From Flavobacterium foetidum (lineage in GTDB: Bacteria > Bacteroidota > Bacteroidia > Flavobacteriales > Flavobacteriaceae): 64,000 nucleotides of DNA. Shown here in pieces: positions 9,704-17,994 of the stretch. The translations under genes and the position numbers were made by a program. Where the stretch lies: contig NZ_SJTF01000019.1 of NCBI RefSeq assembly GCF_004634245.1, positions 1 to 64,000 of the forward strand, read 5' to 3'. The notes beneath the pieces are model-generated. The model did not search any database, had not been told where the DNA came from, and was given only the letters and a program-made list of their open reading frames with translations. The stretch's first letter is position 1; each line of letters begins with the position of its first letter.

Positions 9704-9751
9704 TATTTTTTTATTTTTTTAGTTTTTAAATCAATTGTTGGGTTTAAAAAG

Positions 9752-9785
9752 AAAAAGCATCATTAGAAATAATGGTGCTTTTTTG
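9752..9785 (+). terminator. Terminator of the RND efflux operon
   Basis: AGCATCATTA at 9756-9765 pairs, allowing one G-T, with TAATGGTGCT at 9770-9779 around a GAAA loop. A T-run follows on the plus strand and an A-run precedes the stem. It lies 50 bases behind the RND stop. Confidence 0.85.
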
Positions 9786-9819
9786 CTTTTCTATTTAAGA
9801 ATTTCGAAATTGAAATAAA

Positions 9820-9852
9820 TAAAAAAACGGTCTTTTGCTCAAGAAGACCGTT
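9820..9852 (-). terminator. Terminator of the first ankyrin gene
   Basis: AACGGTCTT at 9826-9834 pairs with AAGACCGTT at 9844-9852. On the minus strand the stem runs into a T-rich stretch (complement of 9816-9826). Confidence 0.75.
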
Positions 9853-9877
9853 CACTAACTCAAAACTTTTTTAAATC

Positions 9878-10261
9878 TTATTTAAGATCTTTTAAATAAG
9901 CTACTGCTTCAGCAGCATTAGATAATTGTGCATACTTTAAAGCTGTAAAGCCTTTTTCGTTTTTGTCTGAAGGACGTGCACCATTCTCAATTAAAACTTT
10001 AATGATATCAACTTTGTTGTAACGCGCCGCAATCATTAATGGAGTCATGTCTTCTGACTGCTCGTTAACATCTGCACCATACGCGATGAATTTTTTCACA
10101 ACCTCAATATCCCCTTTGCTTACTGCAACATGTAATGGAGAAGAGAAGAAATTGGTAATCTCTGTTTGAGGTTTAACAGCTGATGACTTTTGATTAGAAG
10201 CCATTGAAACATTTGTAAAAGCTACTAAAGCTAATCCTAAAATAATAACTGAATTTTTCAT
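9878..10261 (-). CDS. Secreted ankyrin-repeat protein
   Basis: A 127-residue protein with a signal peptide (about 1-21, MKNSVIILGLALVAFTNVSMA). Three ankyrin units follow, recognisable from 'SPLHVAVSKGDIEVVKKFI', 'DMTPLMIAARYNKVDIIKVLI' and 'GFTALKYAQ'. Ankyrin repeats bind other proteins; here the partner would be periplasmic or extracellular. The gene is a paralogue of the next minus-strand gene (10683-11096), and even the untranslated leader is conserved between them, so they arose by tandem duplication. No catalytic domain is present. Confidence 0.8.
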   Translation of the reverse strand: MKNSVIILGLALVAFTNVSMASNQKSSAVKPQTEITNFFSSPLHVAVSKGDIEVVKKFIAYGADVNEQSEDMTPLMIAARYNKVDIIKVLIENGARPSDKNEKGFTALKYAQLSNAAEAVAYLKDLK

Positions 10262-10600
10262 AATGATTGTTGTTAAATGATTGATGATGATTTTAATTTT
10301 TTGTAAAGGTAAATATTTTTTACCTATTATGTATTACACAGTACCTTGTTTTAACTAATTCTTAACATTTACTTAATAAAAACATAATTTATGGTATTCA
10401 ACATTACCATTTTCATGATTTTACTCTAATAGACGGAGAAAAACACAAAACGTTACAGTTACATCAAAAAAAAAATAAAATTTTATTTTACATTGTGAGG
10501 ATTTTGTATTCAGGAATGAATAATTAATCCCTTAATTTCAAAGGATTATGCGCTTAAATTGAAATAATCGAAGAGGAAATAATATTTCAAAAAAAAATGC
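10262..10600. other. AT-rich gap between the two ankyrin genes
   Basis: No gene was found. The stretch holds the leader of the downstream ankyrin gene (about 10262-10300) and an inverted repeat, AGGTAAA/TTTACCT, at about 10305-10323 that overlaps its probable promoter. The rest is AT-rich with no open frame of note. Confidence 0.5.
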
Positions 10601-10670
10601 AATTCAGAAGATAAGATGCTGTTGGATTTTGGAACATAAAAAACAAACGCGCCTTTAAATCTTCTGAATT
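10592..10670 (-). terminator. Long stem-loop behind the second ankyrin gene
   Basis: AATTCAGAAGAT at 10601-10612 is exactly complementary to ATCTTCTGAATT at 10659-10670. The loop is 46 bases, and an A-run at 10592-10597 gives a U-tract on the minus strand. It lies 12 bases beyond the stop of the gene ending at 10683. The long loop is unusual for a simple terminator. Confidence 0.55.
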
Positions 10671-10682
10671 ATGCCTTTTCCA

Positions 10683-11096
10683 TTAATCACGTTTCTTTCG
10701 ATTATTCTCTTTTTTTTGTTTCAGGATTTCGATTGCTTCGTTTGATTTTGCAAACTCAGCATAATGCAAGGCTGTCAGACCATGTGAATTTTGTACTGAT
10801 AAATCGGCACCATTGGCAAGTAGAATTTGCATAATATCACAATGATTAAAGCGAGCTGCTAGCATTAAGGGTGTCATATTATTGACCATTTTATTGACCA
10901 TTTTATCAATATTAGATTCGTACATTATAAATTTCCTAACAGCATCAATGTCGCCTTTGCTTATGGCGAGATGCAGGGCAGATTTTTGATAATTTGAAAA
11001 TTCAACTTGATTGTTTGCCTTTAAATCTAAGTTTGACGCAATCGATGCACCACCTAGTAGAAGCAGAACTCCTAAAATAACTACAGTTTTTTTCAT
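10683..11096 (-). CDS. Secreted ankyrin-repeat protein, paralogue of the neighbour
   Basis: A 137-residue protein with a signal peptide (about 1-20) and three ankyrin units ('SALHLAISKGDIDAVRKFI', 'NMTPLMLAARFNHCDIMQIL', 'GLTALHYAEF'). It is clearly related to the protein at 9878-10261 along its whole length. Between the first and second unit it carries a 4-residue tandem duplication (MVNK/MVNN), encoded by an exact 12-bp DNA repeat at 10881-10904. The C-terminus is basic (KKENNRKKRD). A structural or binding role outside the cytoplasm is likely. Confidence 0.78.
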   Translation of the reverse strand: MKKTVVILGVLLLLGGASIASNLDLKANNQVEFSNYQKSALHLAISKGDIDAVRKFIMYESNIDKMVNKMVNNMTPLMLAARFNHCDIMQILLANGADLSVQNSHGLTALHYAEFAKSNEAIEILKQKKENNRKKRD

Positions 11097-11177
11097 GATG
11101 ATTGTTTGTTAAATGATTGATGATAATGATGATTTCTATTTAGACGACCTCAAACTGGATTTGGTTGCATCAATCAC

Positions 11178-11223
11178 GAAAAAAATTAAAAAGCGCAATT
11201 CAGATTTACCCGAATTGCGCTTT
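11178..11223 (-). terminator. Terminator of the GH26 gene
   Basis: AAAGCGCAATTC at 11190-11201 is exactly complementary to GAATTGCGCTTT at 11212-11223. On the minus strand a T-rich tract follows (complement of 11178-11190). Confidence 0.85.
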
Positions 11224-11244
11224 ATTACAAGTGTTTAGAACAAA

Positions 11245-12381
11245 TTATATCTTAAACTTTTTACTGTAAATATTATTTTTTAAATCTTTTTCAAATATCG
11301 TATAGGGATTATTGTAGAACTCAATAAAATCCTTTTCACTTATTTGTCCCGGAAAAGGAGCGTAATAATGGGTTGCGCTTGTACTGTCATTGCGCCACAC
11401 TAAAACGTAAGCCAGTTCAAGTTTTTCTGACTGAAGCGTTTTAAGCAAAACTTTTGTCCACCATTTCGGATTGGGAATTGATTCTAATCCTGTTTCCGTA
11501 AATGCTGCTAGTTTGTTCTTTTGTATCGCTAAGTCAGAGAAGATTTTTAGTTTTCTTACGCCAGCTTCTAAATCATATTTGCCGTCTCTTCCAAAATCTC
11601 CGTAATCGTCCATTCCCAACATATCAACATAATCATCTCCAGGATAACGTTCTAAATATTCTTCTGCGCTGGTAAATTGATTATCGGGAGAAAATGCATA
11701 AATAAAATTATGAACGCCCAAGGTGTTTTTTAAATAGGAAACCGTAAACTGCCACACCGCAATAAAGTCTTCTCTCGAAGCGTGAGGTTTTCCCCACCAA
11801 AACCAACCTCCATCAAATTCATGAAAAGGTCTGAAAATCATCGGCGAAAGAGTTCCGTTTTTTGCTTTCACAGAATGGGCAAAATCGGCAATTGTCTTCA
11901 AAATTTCTTTGTACTGCTCATGATGAGAACCACCCGGTTTGATAAGTGCGATTGAAGCTGTAGAAATCCCATCTTTCCAATAAAAACCTCCATCAGAAGC
12001 GGGATTGTTTAAATGCCAAGAAACAGTAGTAATTCCTCCTCTTTCATATGTATCGATTACATTTTTCCTTAGTCTCTCTTTTGCTTTTTGAATTTGCTCA
12101 ATGGAGCCACCAGAAAAATCGCTGAAATCAATACCAATCACAGCAGGATGAGAACCCGTTACCGATTTTACATCAGAACGGTTAGGTTCATTACTCCATC
12201 CATGCCCATATTCTAACGCGTGCTGATGCCCAAATAAAATGTGCTTTTTTGAAATTTTCTTTAAGTTTTGATAGAGATTTCTGGTTTCTTTTGTCGCATT
12301 TTGATCGAGCTGCGCAAAAAGAAAATGCCCTGCTGTAAAACATACAAAGAGCAGGGCATTTTTTTTAGTTCTGAGTTTCAT
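11245..12381 (-). CDS. Glycoside hydrolase family 26 (beta-mannanase-like)
   Basis: A 378-residue secreted enzyme. The signal peptide covers about residues 1-24 (ending HFLFAQ). The GH26 (beta/alpha)8 barrel shows the acid/base E188 in FRPFHEFDGG and the nucleophile E296 in AFTETGLE, the two catalytic glutamates of clan A retaining hydrolases. 'GWFWWGK' just after the acid/base is also typical of GH26 mannanases. It should cleave beta-1,4-mannan or a related glycan in the periplasm or outside the cell. It follows purC by 32 bases on the same strand, though no functional link to purine synthesis is expected. No carbohydrate-binding module is visible. Confidence 0.88.
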   Translation of the reverse strand: MKLRTKKNALLFVCFTAGHFLFAQLDQNATKETRNLYQNLKKISKKHILFGHQHALEYGHGWSNEPNRSDVKSVTGSHPAVIGIDFSDFSGGSIEQIQKAKERLRKNVIDTYERGGITTVSWHLNNPASDGGFYWKDGISTASIALIKPGGSHHEQYKEILKTIADFAHSVKAKNGTLSPMIFRPFHEFDGGWFWWGKPHASREDFIAVWQFTVSYLKNTLGVHNFIYAFSPDNQFTSAEEYLERYPGDDYVDMLGMDDYGDFGRDGKYDLEAGVRKLKIFSDLAIQKNKLAAFTETGLESIPNPKWWTKVLLKTLQSEKLELAYVLVWRNDSTSATHYYAPFPGQISEKDFIEFYNNPYTIFEKDLKNNIYSKKFKI

Positions 12382-12413
12382 GGTCTAAATAGTTAGTTTA
12401 AACCTCAAAACTA

Positions 12414-13367
12414 CTATTTAGAAGATAAGTAATCTAATACGTTTTTTTCAATACGTTGATCAATATTGTCAATCAGGGCTTTTACAAATTTTTCACCTAA
12501 AATATTCTCGTACAATTCGATATATCTTTCAGAAACAGATTCAATATATTCGTCTGTCATATTCGGAATTTCTTGTCCTTCTTGTCCTTGAAAACCATTT
12601 TCAATCAACCAACGGCGAACAAATTCTTTAGATAATTGTTTCTGCTCCTCTCCTTTTGCTTGTCTTTCTTCATAACCGTCAGCATAAAAATATCGAGAAG
12701 AATCAGGAGTGTGAATTTCATCGATCAGAACAATAACGCCATCCTTTGTTTTTCCGAATTCGTATTTTGTATCTACTAAAATCAATCCTCGTTTTGCAGC
12801 AATTTCAGTTCCTCTTTGGAATAAAGCACGGGTGTATTTTTCTAAAACTAAATAATCTTCTTCAGAAACAATTCCTTTACCTAGAATATCTTCACGAGAA
12901 ATATCTTCGTCATGCGATCCATTATCAGCTTTTGTTGTCGGTGTGATAATTGGTTCCGGAAATTTATCATTTTCTTTCAGTCCCTCTGCCATTGTAACGC
13001 CACAGATTTGTTTTCTGCCCGCCGCATATTCACGCGCTGCGTGACCAGAAAGATACCCACGAATTACCATTTCAACTTTAAAAGGGTCACATAAATGTCC
13101 AACAGCAACGTTTGGATCAGGAGTCGCAATAAGCCAGTTTGGAACAATGTCTTCAGTTAATTCCATAAATTTTGTAGCAATCTGATTCAAAATCTGTCCT
13201 TTGTACGGAATTCCTTTTGGCAAAACTACATCAAAAGCAGAAAGTCTGTCGGTTGCTACCATTACCAATAAATCGTCATTGATGTTGTAAACTTCTCTAA
13301 CTTTTCCGCGGTAAACCGATTTCTGATTTGGGAAATTAAAATTTGTAGTTGTAATTGTATTGCTCAT
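12414..13367 (-). CDS. purC: Phosphoribosylaminoimidazole-succinocarboxamide synthase
   Basis: A 317-residue SAICAR synthetase, the ATP-dependent ligase that joins CAIR and aspartate in purine synthesis. Family features include 'YRGKVREVY' at the N-terminus (ATP-binding region), 'VATDRLSAFDVVLP', 'VEMVIRGYLSGHAAREY' and 'LVDTKYEFGK'. Length is typical of the longer bacterial/yeast-like form. The start at 13367 is preceded by a TAnnTTTG element on the minus strand. It is not clustered with other purine genes here. Confidence 0.95.
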   Translation of the reverse strand: MSNTITTTNFNFPNQKSVYRGKVREVYNINDDLLVMVATDRLSAFDVVLPKGIPYKGQILNQIATKFMELTEDIVPNWLIATPDPNVAVGHLCDPFKVEMVIRGYLSGHAAREYAAGRKQICGVTMAEGLKENDKFPEPIITPTTKADNGSHDEDISREDILGKGIVSEEDYLVLEKYTRALFQRGTEIAAKRGLILVDTKYEFGKTKDGVIVLIDEIHTPDSSRYFYADGYEERQAKGEEQKQLSKEFVRRWLIENGFQGQEGQEIPNMTDEYIESVSERYIELYENILGEKFVKALIDNIDQRIEKNVLDYLSSK

Positions 13368-13395
13368 TTTGTGTTGTGTTGTTTTTTAATGAATG

Positions 13396-13403
13396 CAAAT
13401 TTA
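13396..13403 (-). promoter_or_regulatory. Bacteroidota -7 element (TAAATTTG) upstream of purC
   Basis: The minus strand reads TAAATTTG, an exact match to TAnnTTTG, 28 bases before the purC start. A convincing -33 TTG at the expected 17-19 base spacing was not seen. It overlaps a palindrome, ATTTAAAACTAT/ATAGTTTTAAAT, at about 13399-13424. Confidence 0.5.
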
Positions 13404-13427
13404 AAACTATTTATAGTTTTAAATCGT

Positions 13428-13606
13428 CAGTGTTCAGATTTTTTTTTAGCATTCAGTTTTTGCTGATATCGTTTTTGTAAAAGTTGCAACATAATTTAAA
13501 ACACTATAATGCACATTATTTAGACATAAAAATAGTTTCGACAACTAATGAATTTGTCCACATAGAAACTAAATACTGATACTGACTACTAAAAAACTGA
13601 ACACTG
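13428..13606. repeat. Intergenic inverted repeat with CAGTGTTCAG termini
   Basis: CAGTGTTCAG at 13428-13437 is exactly complementary to CTGAACACTG at 13597-13606, and the similarity continues inwards through a T-rich stretch and TAG..TCAG. The 160-base interior holds no gene. It fills most of the gap between the S9 peptidase stop and purC. Confidence 0.5.
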
Positions 13607-13611
13607 TATAG

Positions 13612-15957
13612 TTATTTCAAAAGCGTTGAATTGAATAAATCCAAAATTCTGCTGTATTCATCAATCCACGAATAGGTTTCTTTAAAACCATGCGATTCTA
13701 CTGGAAAAGATGCCAAACTCCAATTTTTCTTTTCTAATTCGATGAAACGCTGAGACAAACGTACGATATCTTTGTATTCTACATTGTCGTCAACCATTCC
13801 GTGAAGCATCAATAAATTTCCTTTTAAATTCTCGGCATAATAAATTGGCGAACTTTTCTTGTAAGCTTCTGGATCTGTCTCTGGGAAATTCAAAATATTC
13901 CCGGTATAGCCGTGATTGTAGTGCGCCCAATCGGTTACAGAACGCAAAGCAGCACCCGATTTAAATTCGCCCGGAGTTGTCAACATTCCCATTAGAGTGA
14001 TAAATCCGCCGTACGAACCACCATAGATTCCCACTCGGTTAGCATCAATACCAGATTTTTCAACCAAGTACTTTTTTCCGTCTAAATGGTCAGAAAGATC
14101 TTTCCCACCCATGAAACGATAAATTCCCGTTCTGAAATCTCTTCCGTAGCCATCACTACCTCTATAATCAATATCCAGAACTGTATAACCCAAATCGGTC
14201 AACAAGTTATGAAACATATATTCTCTATGATAATTGCTCCAAAAATTATGTGCATTTTGCAGGTAACCAGCACCGTGAACAAAAATAACACCCGCTTTGT
14301 TTGCGTTTTCAGTTTTTGGGGTATATAGTCTTGCGTTTACAGGAGTTCCGTCTTGTGCTTTAAAAGTAATAACTTCTGGCGTTCTCCATTGGTATTTCTT
14401 GAAAGCTTCTGTAGTAGAAGAAGAGATCTGCTGTAAACTTGCGTTTTTCTTGTTATCAGCAATATAAAAATCCCATGGAATATTTTTATAAGAATAACGT
14501 ACTAAAAGTGTTTTTTCGTCTGGCGAAAGCACCACTTCATGCGCTCCGTCTTTGGTTAGAATTGGCTGTAAAATTCCGTCTGCCGGAGAAAGTTTATAAA
14601 ATTCTCTATTTCCTGGATGTGTCGTATTTGTAGACAAATAGAAAACTTTTTTGTCTTTGGATAAAGTTACATCACGAACTTCCCATTTCCCGCTTGTAAG
14701 CTGTGCTTTCTTTTTGGTTCTAAAATTATAAGTATACAAATGAGAATAACCTGTAGCCTCAGATTGGAAATAAACGGTTTCATTATCTCCTAAAAATTCG
14801 ATATTTCCCGAAGAAAATGAATACGATGGAATACCAGGGCCAGCAATCCAAGCATCATCGTGTTGGTGATCTATTTCTTCAAAAGTTCCTTTTTCAAGAT
14901 TTAAACTCACAATCCATCTGTCTTTATTGTCCTGACTTCTGATAGAAACTACTGCAAGCGAACCACTTTGGTTATAAATTGGAGCCTGTGCAATAATTAA
15001 TTTGTCTTCTTTTGGTTTGTTTTTTAGATTATCATACAGCTTAAAATATTCTGGTGCCTCTTGAATATGGCTCAAAGTAGAAAAATTCACAAAATAAACC
15101 GAATCTTTTGCAACAGAATAAATCGCATAACGTGTTTTCACAAAATTATTTATCGAAACTTTGTCTTTTGTCTCTGGGTTTTGGTTATAACCATCACTGG
15201 TAATAAAAACTTCCATTTTCTCTTTCTTCGTTTCTGGAGTTTCCATCAAAGAAAACGTAACATAATTACCATTCGGATTTACGCGAAGGCTTCTTAAATC
15301 ATCTTTGCCATACATATATTCTTTGGCAAAATCAGATTTCGCCAATTTATTTTTGGCGTCAAACCATTTTTTGCGGGCATCTTTATCTTTAATGAATTGA
15401 AACAATTCTTTTTGCTGCGTATTCAAGAAAGTTTCTTTTTCTGGTTTGTTTTCTTTTTTTACACCTTTGCTTAGATTCGTTATTTGCAAAAGAGTTCCGT
15501 CTTTAGTATTGTATTTAAAAATATTTTGGTTCTGCTCAAAAAACAAAACATCAGGCTGAGATCCCAATTCCAGATTAGAAATTGATGCACTCTGCTGAAT
15601 CAGTTTTTTTGTTGTTTTATTGCTGATAGAATACGAATACAAAGCGCCCTTTTCGACATAGTACACAATGTCAGCATTAGGTCTTTTTTTAAAATCAAGT
15701 TTAGAAAAAGCAGCTTCTTTTGGGTCTGTCAAAACGGGTTTTGCTTGTCCTTTCTGCCATGAATAGGTGCTTGCGCCGAAATCATCAGTTGGATTCCATT
15801 CAAAATAAACTTTTTTACCATCTAAAGACCACCGTCCAAAAGTAGGCTGATTCCCAACAAAAGAATCGCCTTTCATTATTTCTTCTAATTTCAAATTCTG
15901 ACTAATGCCTATGGTCGAAAATCCTAAAAAGGCGAGGATAAAAATGTTTTTTGTCAT
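13612..15957 (-). CDS. S9 family serine peptidase (dipeptidyl peptidase IV-like)
   Basis: A 781-residue prolyl-oligopeptidase family enzyme. I place the start at 15957 because it gives a clean signal peptide (MTKNIFILAFLGFSTIGISQ); an in-frame ATG at 15981 adds eight residues before it. The N-terminal two thirds form a beta-propeller with WD40-like 'SPDEKTLLVRYS' and 'SLDGKKVYFEW' blades. The C-terminal alpha/beta-hydrolase domain carries nucleophile S648 in GIYGGSYGG, an Asp in MVDDNV and a His in ESHGF. It should cleave peptides in the periplasm, probably after proline or alanine. It stands alone on the minus strand. Confidence 0.92.
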   Translation of the reverse strand: MTKNIFILAFLGFSTIGISQNLKLEEIMKGDSFVGNQPTFGRWSLDGKKVYFEWNPTDDFGASTYSWQKGQAKPVLTDPKEAAFSKLDFKKRPNADIVYYVEKGALYSYSISNKTTKKLIQQSASISNLELGSQPDVLFFEQNQNIFKYNTKDGTLLQITNLSKGVKKENKPEKETFLNTQQKELFQFIKDKDARKKWFDAKNKLAKSDFAKEYMYGKDDLRSLRVNPNGNYVTFSLMETPETKKEKMEVFITSDGYNQNPETKDKVSINNFVKTRYAIYSVAKDSVYFVNFSTLSHIQEAPEYFKLYDNLKNKPKEDKLIIAQAPIYNQSGSLAVVSIRSQDNKDRWIVSLNLEKGTFEEIDHQHDDAWIAGPGIPSYSFSSGNIEFLGDNETVYFQSEATGYSHLYTYNFRTKKKAQLTSGKWEVRDVTLSKDKKVFYLSTNTTHPGNREFYKLSPADGILQPILTKDGAHEVVLSPDEKTLLVRYSYKNIPWDFYIADNKKNASLQQISSSTTEAFKKYQWRTPEVITFKAQDGTPVNARLYTPKTENANKAGVIFVHGAGYLQNAHNFWSNYHREYMFHNLLTDLGYTVLDIDYRGSDGYGRDFRTGIYRFMGGKDLSDHLDGKKYLVEKSGIDANRVGIYGGSYGGFITLMGMLTTPGEFKSGAALRSVTDWAHYNHGYTGNILNFPETDPEAYKKSSPIYYAENLKGNLLMLHGMVDDNVEYKDIVRLSQRFIELEKKNWSLASFPVESHGFKETYSWIDEYSRILDLFNSTLLK

Positions 15958-16053
15958 GAGTGTATTTTTTTGAGAAAACAAAAATACGCTTTGCAGATTA
16001 TTAAAAAAATGTTTTTGCTATTTCCTTGCGAAATTCTTTGAATAATATTCATT

Positions 16054-16090
16054 AAACAAAAAAAATCCCTGAAGAAAAGCTTCAAGGATT
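16054..16090 (-). terminator. Terminator of the HAD phosphatase gene
   Basis: AATCCCTGAAG at 16064-16074 pairs with CTTCAAGGATT at 16080-16090, with one mismatch. On the minus strand a T-rich tract follows (complement of 16054-16064). Confidence 0.75.
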
Positions 16091-16120
16091 GTATTTTCTG
16101 CTAAAAATTTAAAATTCACA

Positions 16121-16951
16121 TTAACTTGCCGCAAACTCCTTATCTAGAATTTTAGCGGCTATAAATCGAGCCACACCATCTTCTTCATTTGTTTTAATCA
16201 CTTCTAAATCTGGCAATGTTTCTTTCAACATTGTTGGAGCATTTCCCATAATCAAACCTTTTCCTGATGCAGACAACATCTGGACATCATTAAAACCATC
16301 TCCAAACGAAACCGCTTCGGCTAATGTAAAACCTTCTCTTTCCAGAACCTGTTCGATTGCCATTGCCTTATCTATCGATTTATCCATAAATTCTAGACAA
16401 GTCGGCAGACTAAAAGCATGATGTAGATGTTCTGAAGAGTTTTCTAAAATAGCATCTTTTAACTTGACAAGTTTTTCATGATCCTGGCAAGAAAAGAAAA
16501 TTTTGATAGCTCCGAAATCTTCAAGTTTTTTGTAATCTACCAATTCTGGACGGTATTTTAATTCTGCCTGAAAAGAATTCAGTCTTTCGTTCCATTTGTT
16601 GGTTTGCCAAACCTCTTCTTTAAATAAAACTACTGTAATTTCTGGGTCGATTTCGACATTTAATGCCGCTTTCACTACATCGCTATTTAGATTAAAGGCA
16701 AAAAGTTGCTCTTTTTCTGGCGAATGGATTCTGGCTCCGTTAGAACTCACCAAGTAAACCGGAACCTCGAGAGTTTCGATAATAGCCATTGCGTCAAGGT
16801 GATGACGCCCTGTAGCTACAACAATTAAATAGCCCTGATTGTGAAGTTCCTGAAAAATTGATTTGGTATAATCTGAAATTCTGTGTTGAGGGTTGAGTAA
16901 AGTTCCGTCAAGGTCACTTACTACAACTTTTATATTTTTAAGTTTTGTCAT
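16121..16951 (-). CDS. Cof-type HAD-IIB family hydrolase
   Basis: A 276-residue cytoplasmic phosphatase of the haloacid dehalogenase superfamily. Motif I is VSDLDGTLL with the nucleophile and acid/base aspartates, motif II is the Ser/Thr in VVATGRH, motif III a lysine in the 'SIDKAMAIEQVL' stretch, and motif IV is SFGDGFNDVQML. The large C2-type cap of the IIB subfamily lies between motifs II and III. Such enzymes dephosphorylate sugar phosphates or flavin precursors; the substrate here is unknown. An in-frame ATG at 16963 would add MIIN; I prefer MTKLKN at 16951. Confidence 0.88.
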   Translation of the reverse strand: MTKLKNIKVVVSDLDGTLLNPQHRISDYTKSIFQELHNQGYLIVVATGRHHLDAMAIIETLEVPVYLVSSNGARIHSPEKEQLFAFNLNSDVVKAALNVEIDPEITVVLFKEEVWQTNKWNERLNSFQAELKYRPELVDYKKLEDFGAIKIFFSCQDHEKLVKLKDAILENSSEHLHHAFSLPTCLEFMDKSIDKAMAIEQVLEREGFTLAEAVSFGDGFNDVQMLSASGKGLIMGNAPTMLKETLPDLEVIKTNEEDGVARFIAAKILDKEFAAS

Positions 16952-17084
16952 ATTAATAATCAATCATTTGTGATTTAGGCAAATTTACGTCTTTATGGTT
17001 GGTTAGGCAAAGATTACAAGCTCTGAAAGCCGAAATTGAGGTAAGTTTATTATTTATTTAACTATTAATTAAATCTTTTAAGTC

Positions 17085-17339
17085 TCAACACAAATATTGA
17101 TCAGTAAAGCCTCGATCATGTCCACTTGCTCTTGTAAGCTTTAAAGCATCCTTAAAAACTAATTGAAGACCATGTTGTTCTTCCCAATCACATTCACAAG
17201 AAACACATAATAAAAATCTCCATTTTCATTCCAATAAATAATTATTTCGGACGGACAAACAAAATCCAACTCTCTTGAATAGATTCAATATCGAGTTCAC
17301 TAGTATTGGTTTAGATAGAAATCATCTAGTTGTTTCATT
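17085..17339 (-). pseudogene. Decayed small gene (about 85 codons) with two compensating frameshifts
   Basis: Read on the minus strand, an ATG at 17337-17339 opens MKQLDDFYLNQ and then hits stops. A shifted frame continues with ELDFVCPSEIIIYWNENGDFY, written here in part: 'CPSEIIIYWNENGDFY'. A return to the first frame gives SCECDWEEQHGLQLVFK, then 'LTRASGHDRGFTDQYLC' and a stop at 17085. The total length, 85 codons, fits a single ancestral gene with one shift in each direction. The CxCxWExxHG motif recalls small Bacteroidota proteins of unknown function (DUF6985-like, by memory and unverified). It starts 2 bases after the stop of the upstream lipoprotein gene. Sequencing error is an alternative. 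Confidence 0.55.
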
Positions 17340-17341
17340 AT

Positions 17342-17839
17342 TTAATATCTTTTTCTTATTTTTTCGGTACGGGCATAAGTATTTTTTAATGTGTCATAGC
17401 CTGGACAATTAGATCTAGCAGTAAATTTATAAATCAAAGAATCTCTTTTTATATAAAATCTTTCTTTGGAAAAAATTAAAAAATCAGCATTTAGGCTAGG
17501 ATTGCAATTTGAAATCGTCAATGTATCTTTTTTTCTGTTTTCTCCAAATTTCAAACAATGTATATACGGAAACATTCTATAACAAGTATCACTGCTAGTA
17601 CTGTTTAATTCGATAGAATCGCCTACGAGCTTCCATTTTCCTTTAGATAATACCCTCCAATCACACCCAGCTCCTTTATAAGAAAATGTGCTATCTTTAT
17701 TTATTTTTAATACATGTCTGCCTGGGACAATGTATTCTGTATCGTACCAAGTACCAACAAATTTATTTACTGGAGTTTCTGTTTTTTTACAAGAAATAAA
17801 ACCAACTAAAACTAAAAAAATCAGATTTCTTATCTTCAT
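17342..17839 (-). CDS. Hypothetical lipoprotein
   Basis: A 165-residue protein with a lipoprotein signal: hydrophobic residues 5-15 then GFISC with the lipidated Cys at 18. The mature part has a 'VGTWYDTEY' start, 'LKINKDSTFSYKG' and 'GKWKLVGDSIEL', the pattern of lipocalin-like domains that Bacteroidota lipoproteins often carry. Six further cysteines suggest disulphides in the periplasm or on the surface. The family is not one I can name with confidence. The decayed gene follows it by 2 bases, so they were probably co-transcribed. Confidence 0.72.
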   Translation of the reverse strand: MKIRNLIFLVLVGFISCKKTETPVNKFVGTWYDTEYIVPGRHVLKINKDSTFSYKGAGCDWRVLSKGKWKLVGDSIELNSTSSDTCYRMFPYIHCLKFGENRKKDTLTISNCNPSLNADFLIFSKERFYIKRDSLIYKFTARSNCPGYDTLKNTYARTEKIRKRY

Positions 17840-17944
17840 TCAATTTTATTTTAAATATCTCAAAAAAATATTCGTTCTGCACTTTCTATCGAAAACGTAC
17901 AAAACGAATATTATTTGTTTTTAGCCAAATATTAAAAATTTAAA

Positions 17945-17994
17945 TAATTTATAAAATCTGTGAAAATCCTTTAATCTGTGTCAAATTCACAAAA
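17945..17994. repeat. Short intergenic repeat (ATCTGTG-type)
   Basis: ATCTGTGAAAATCCTTTAATC and the following TGTGTCAAATTCAC resemble the core 'ATCTGCGTGAAATCC' of the elements at 43681-43843 and 56714-56912. It looks like a diverged fragment of the same intergenic repeat, directly behind the phoH stop. Confidence 0.35.
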
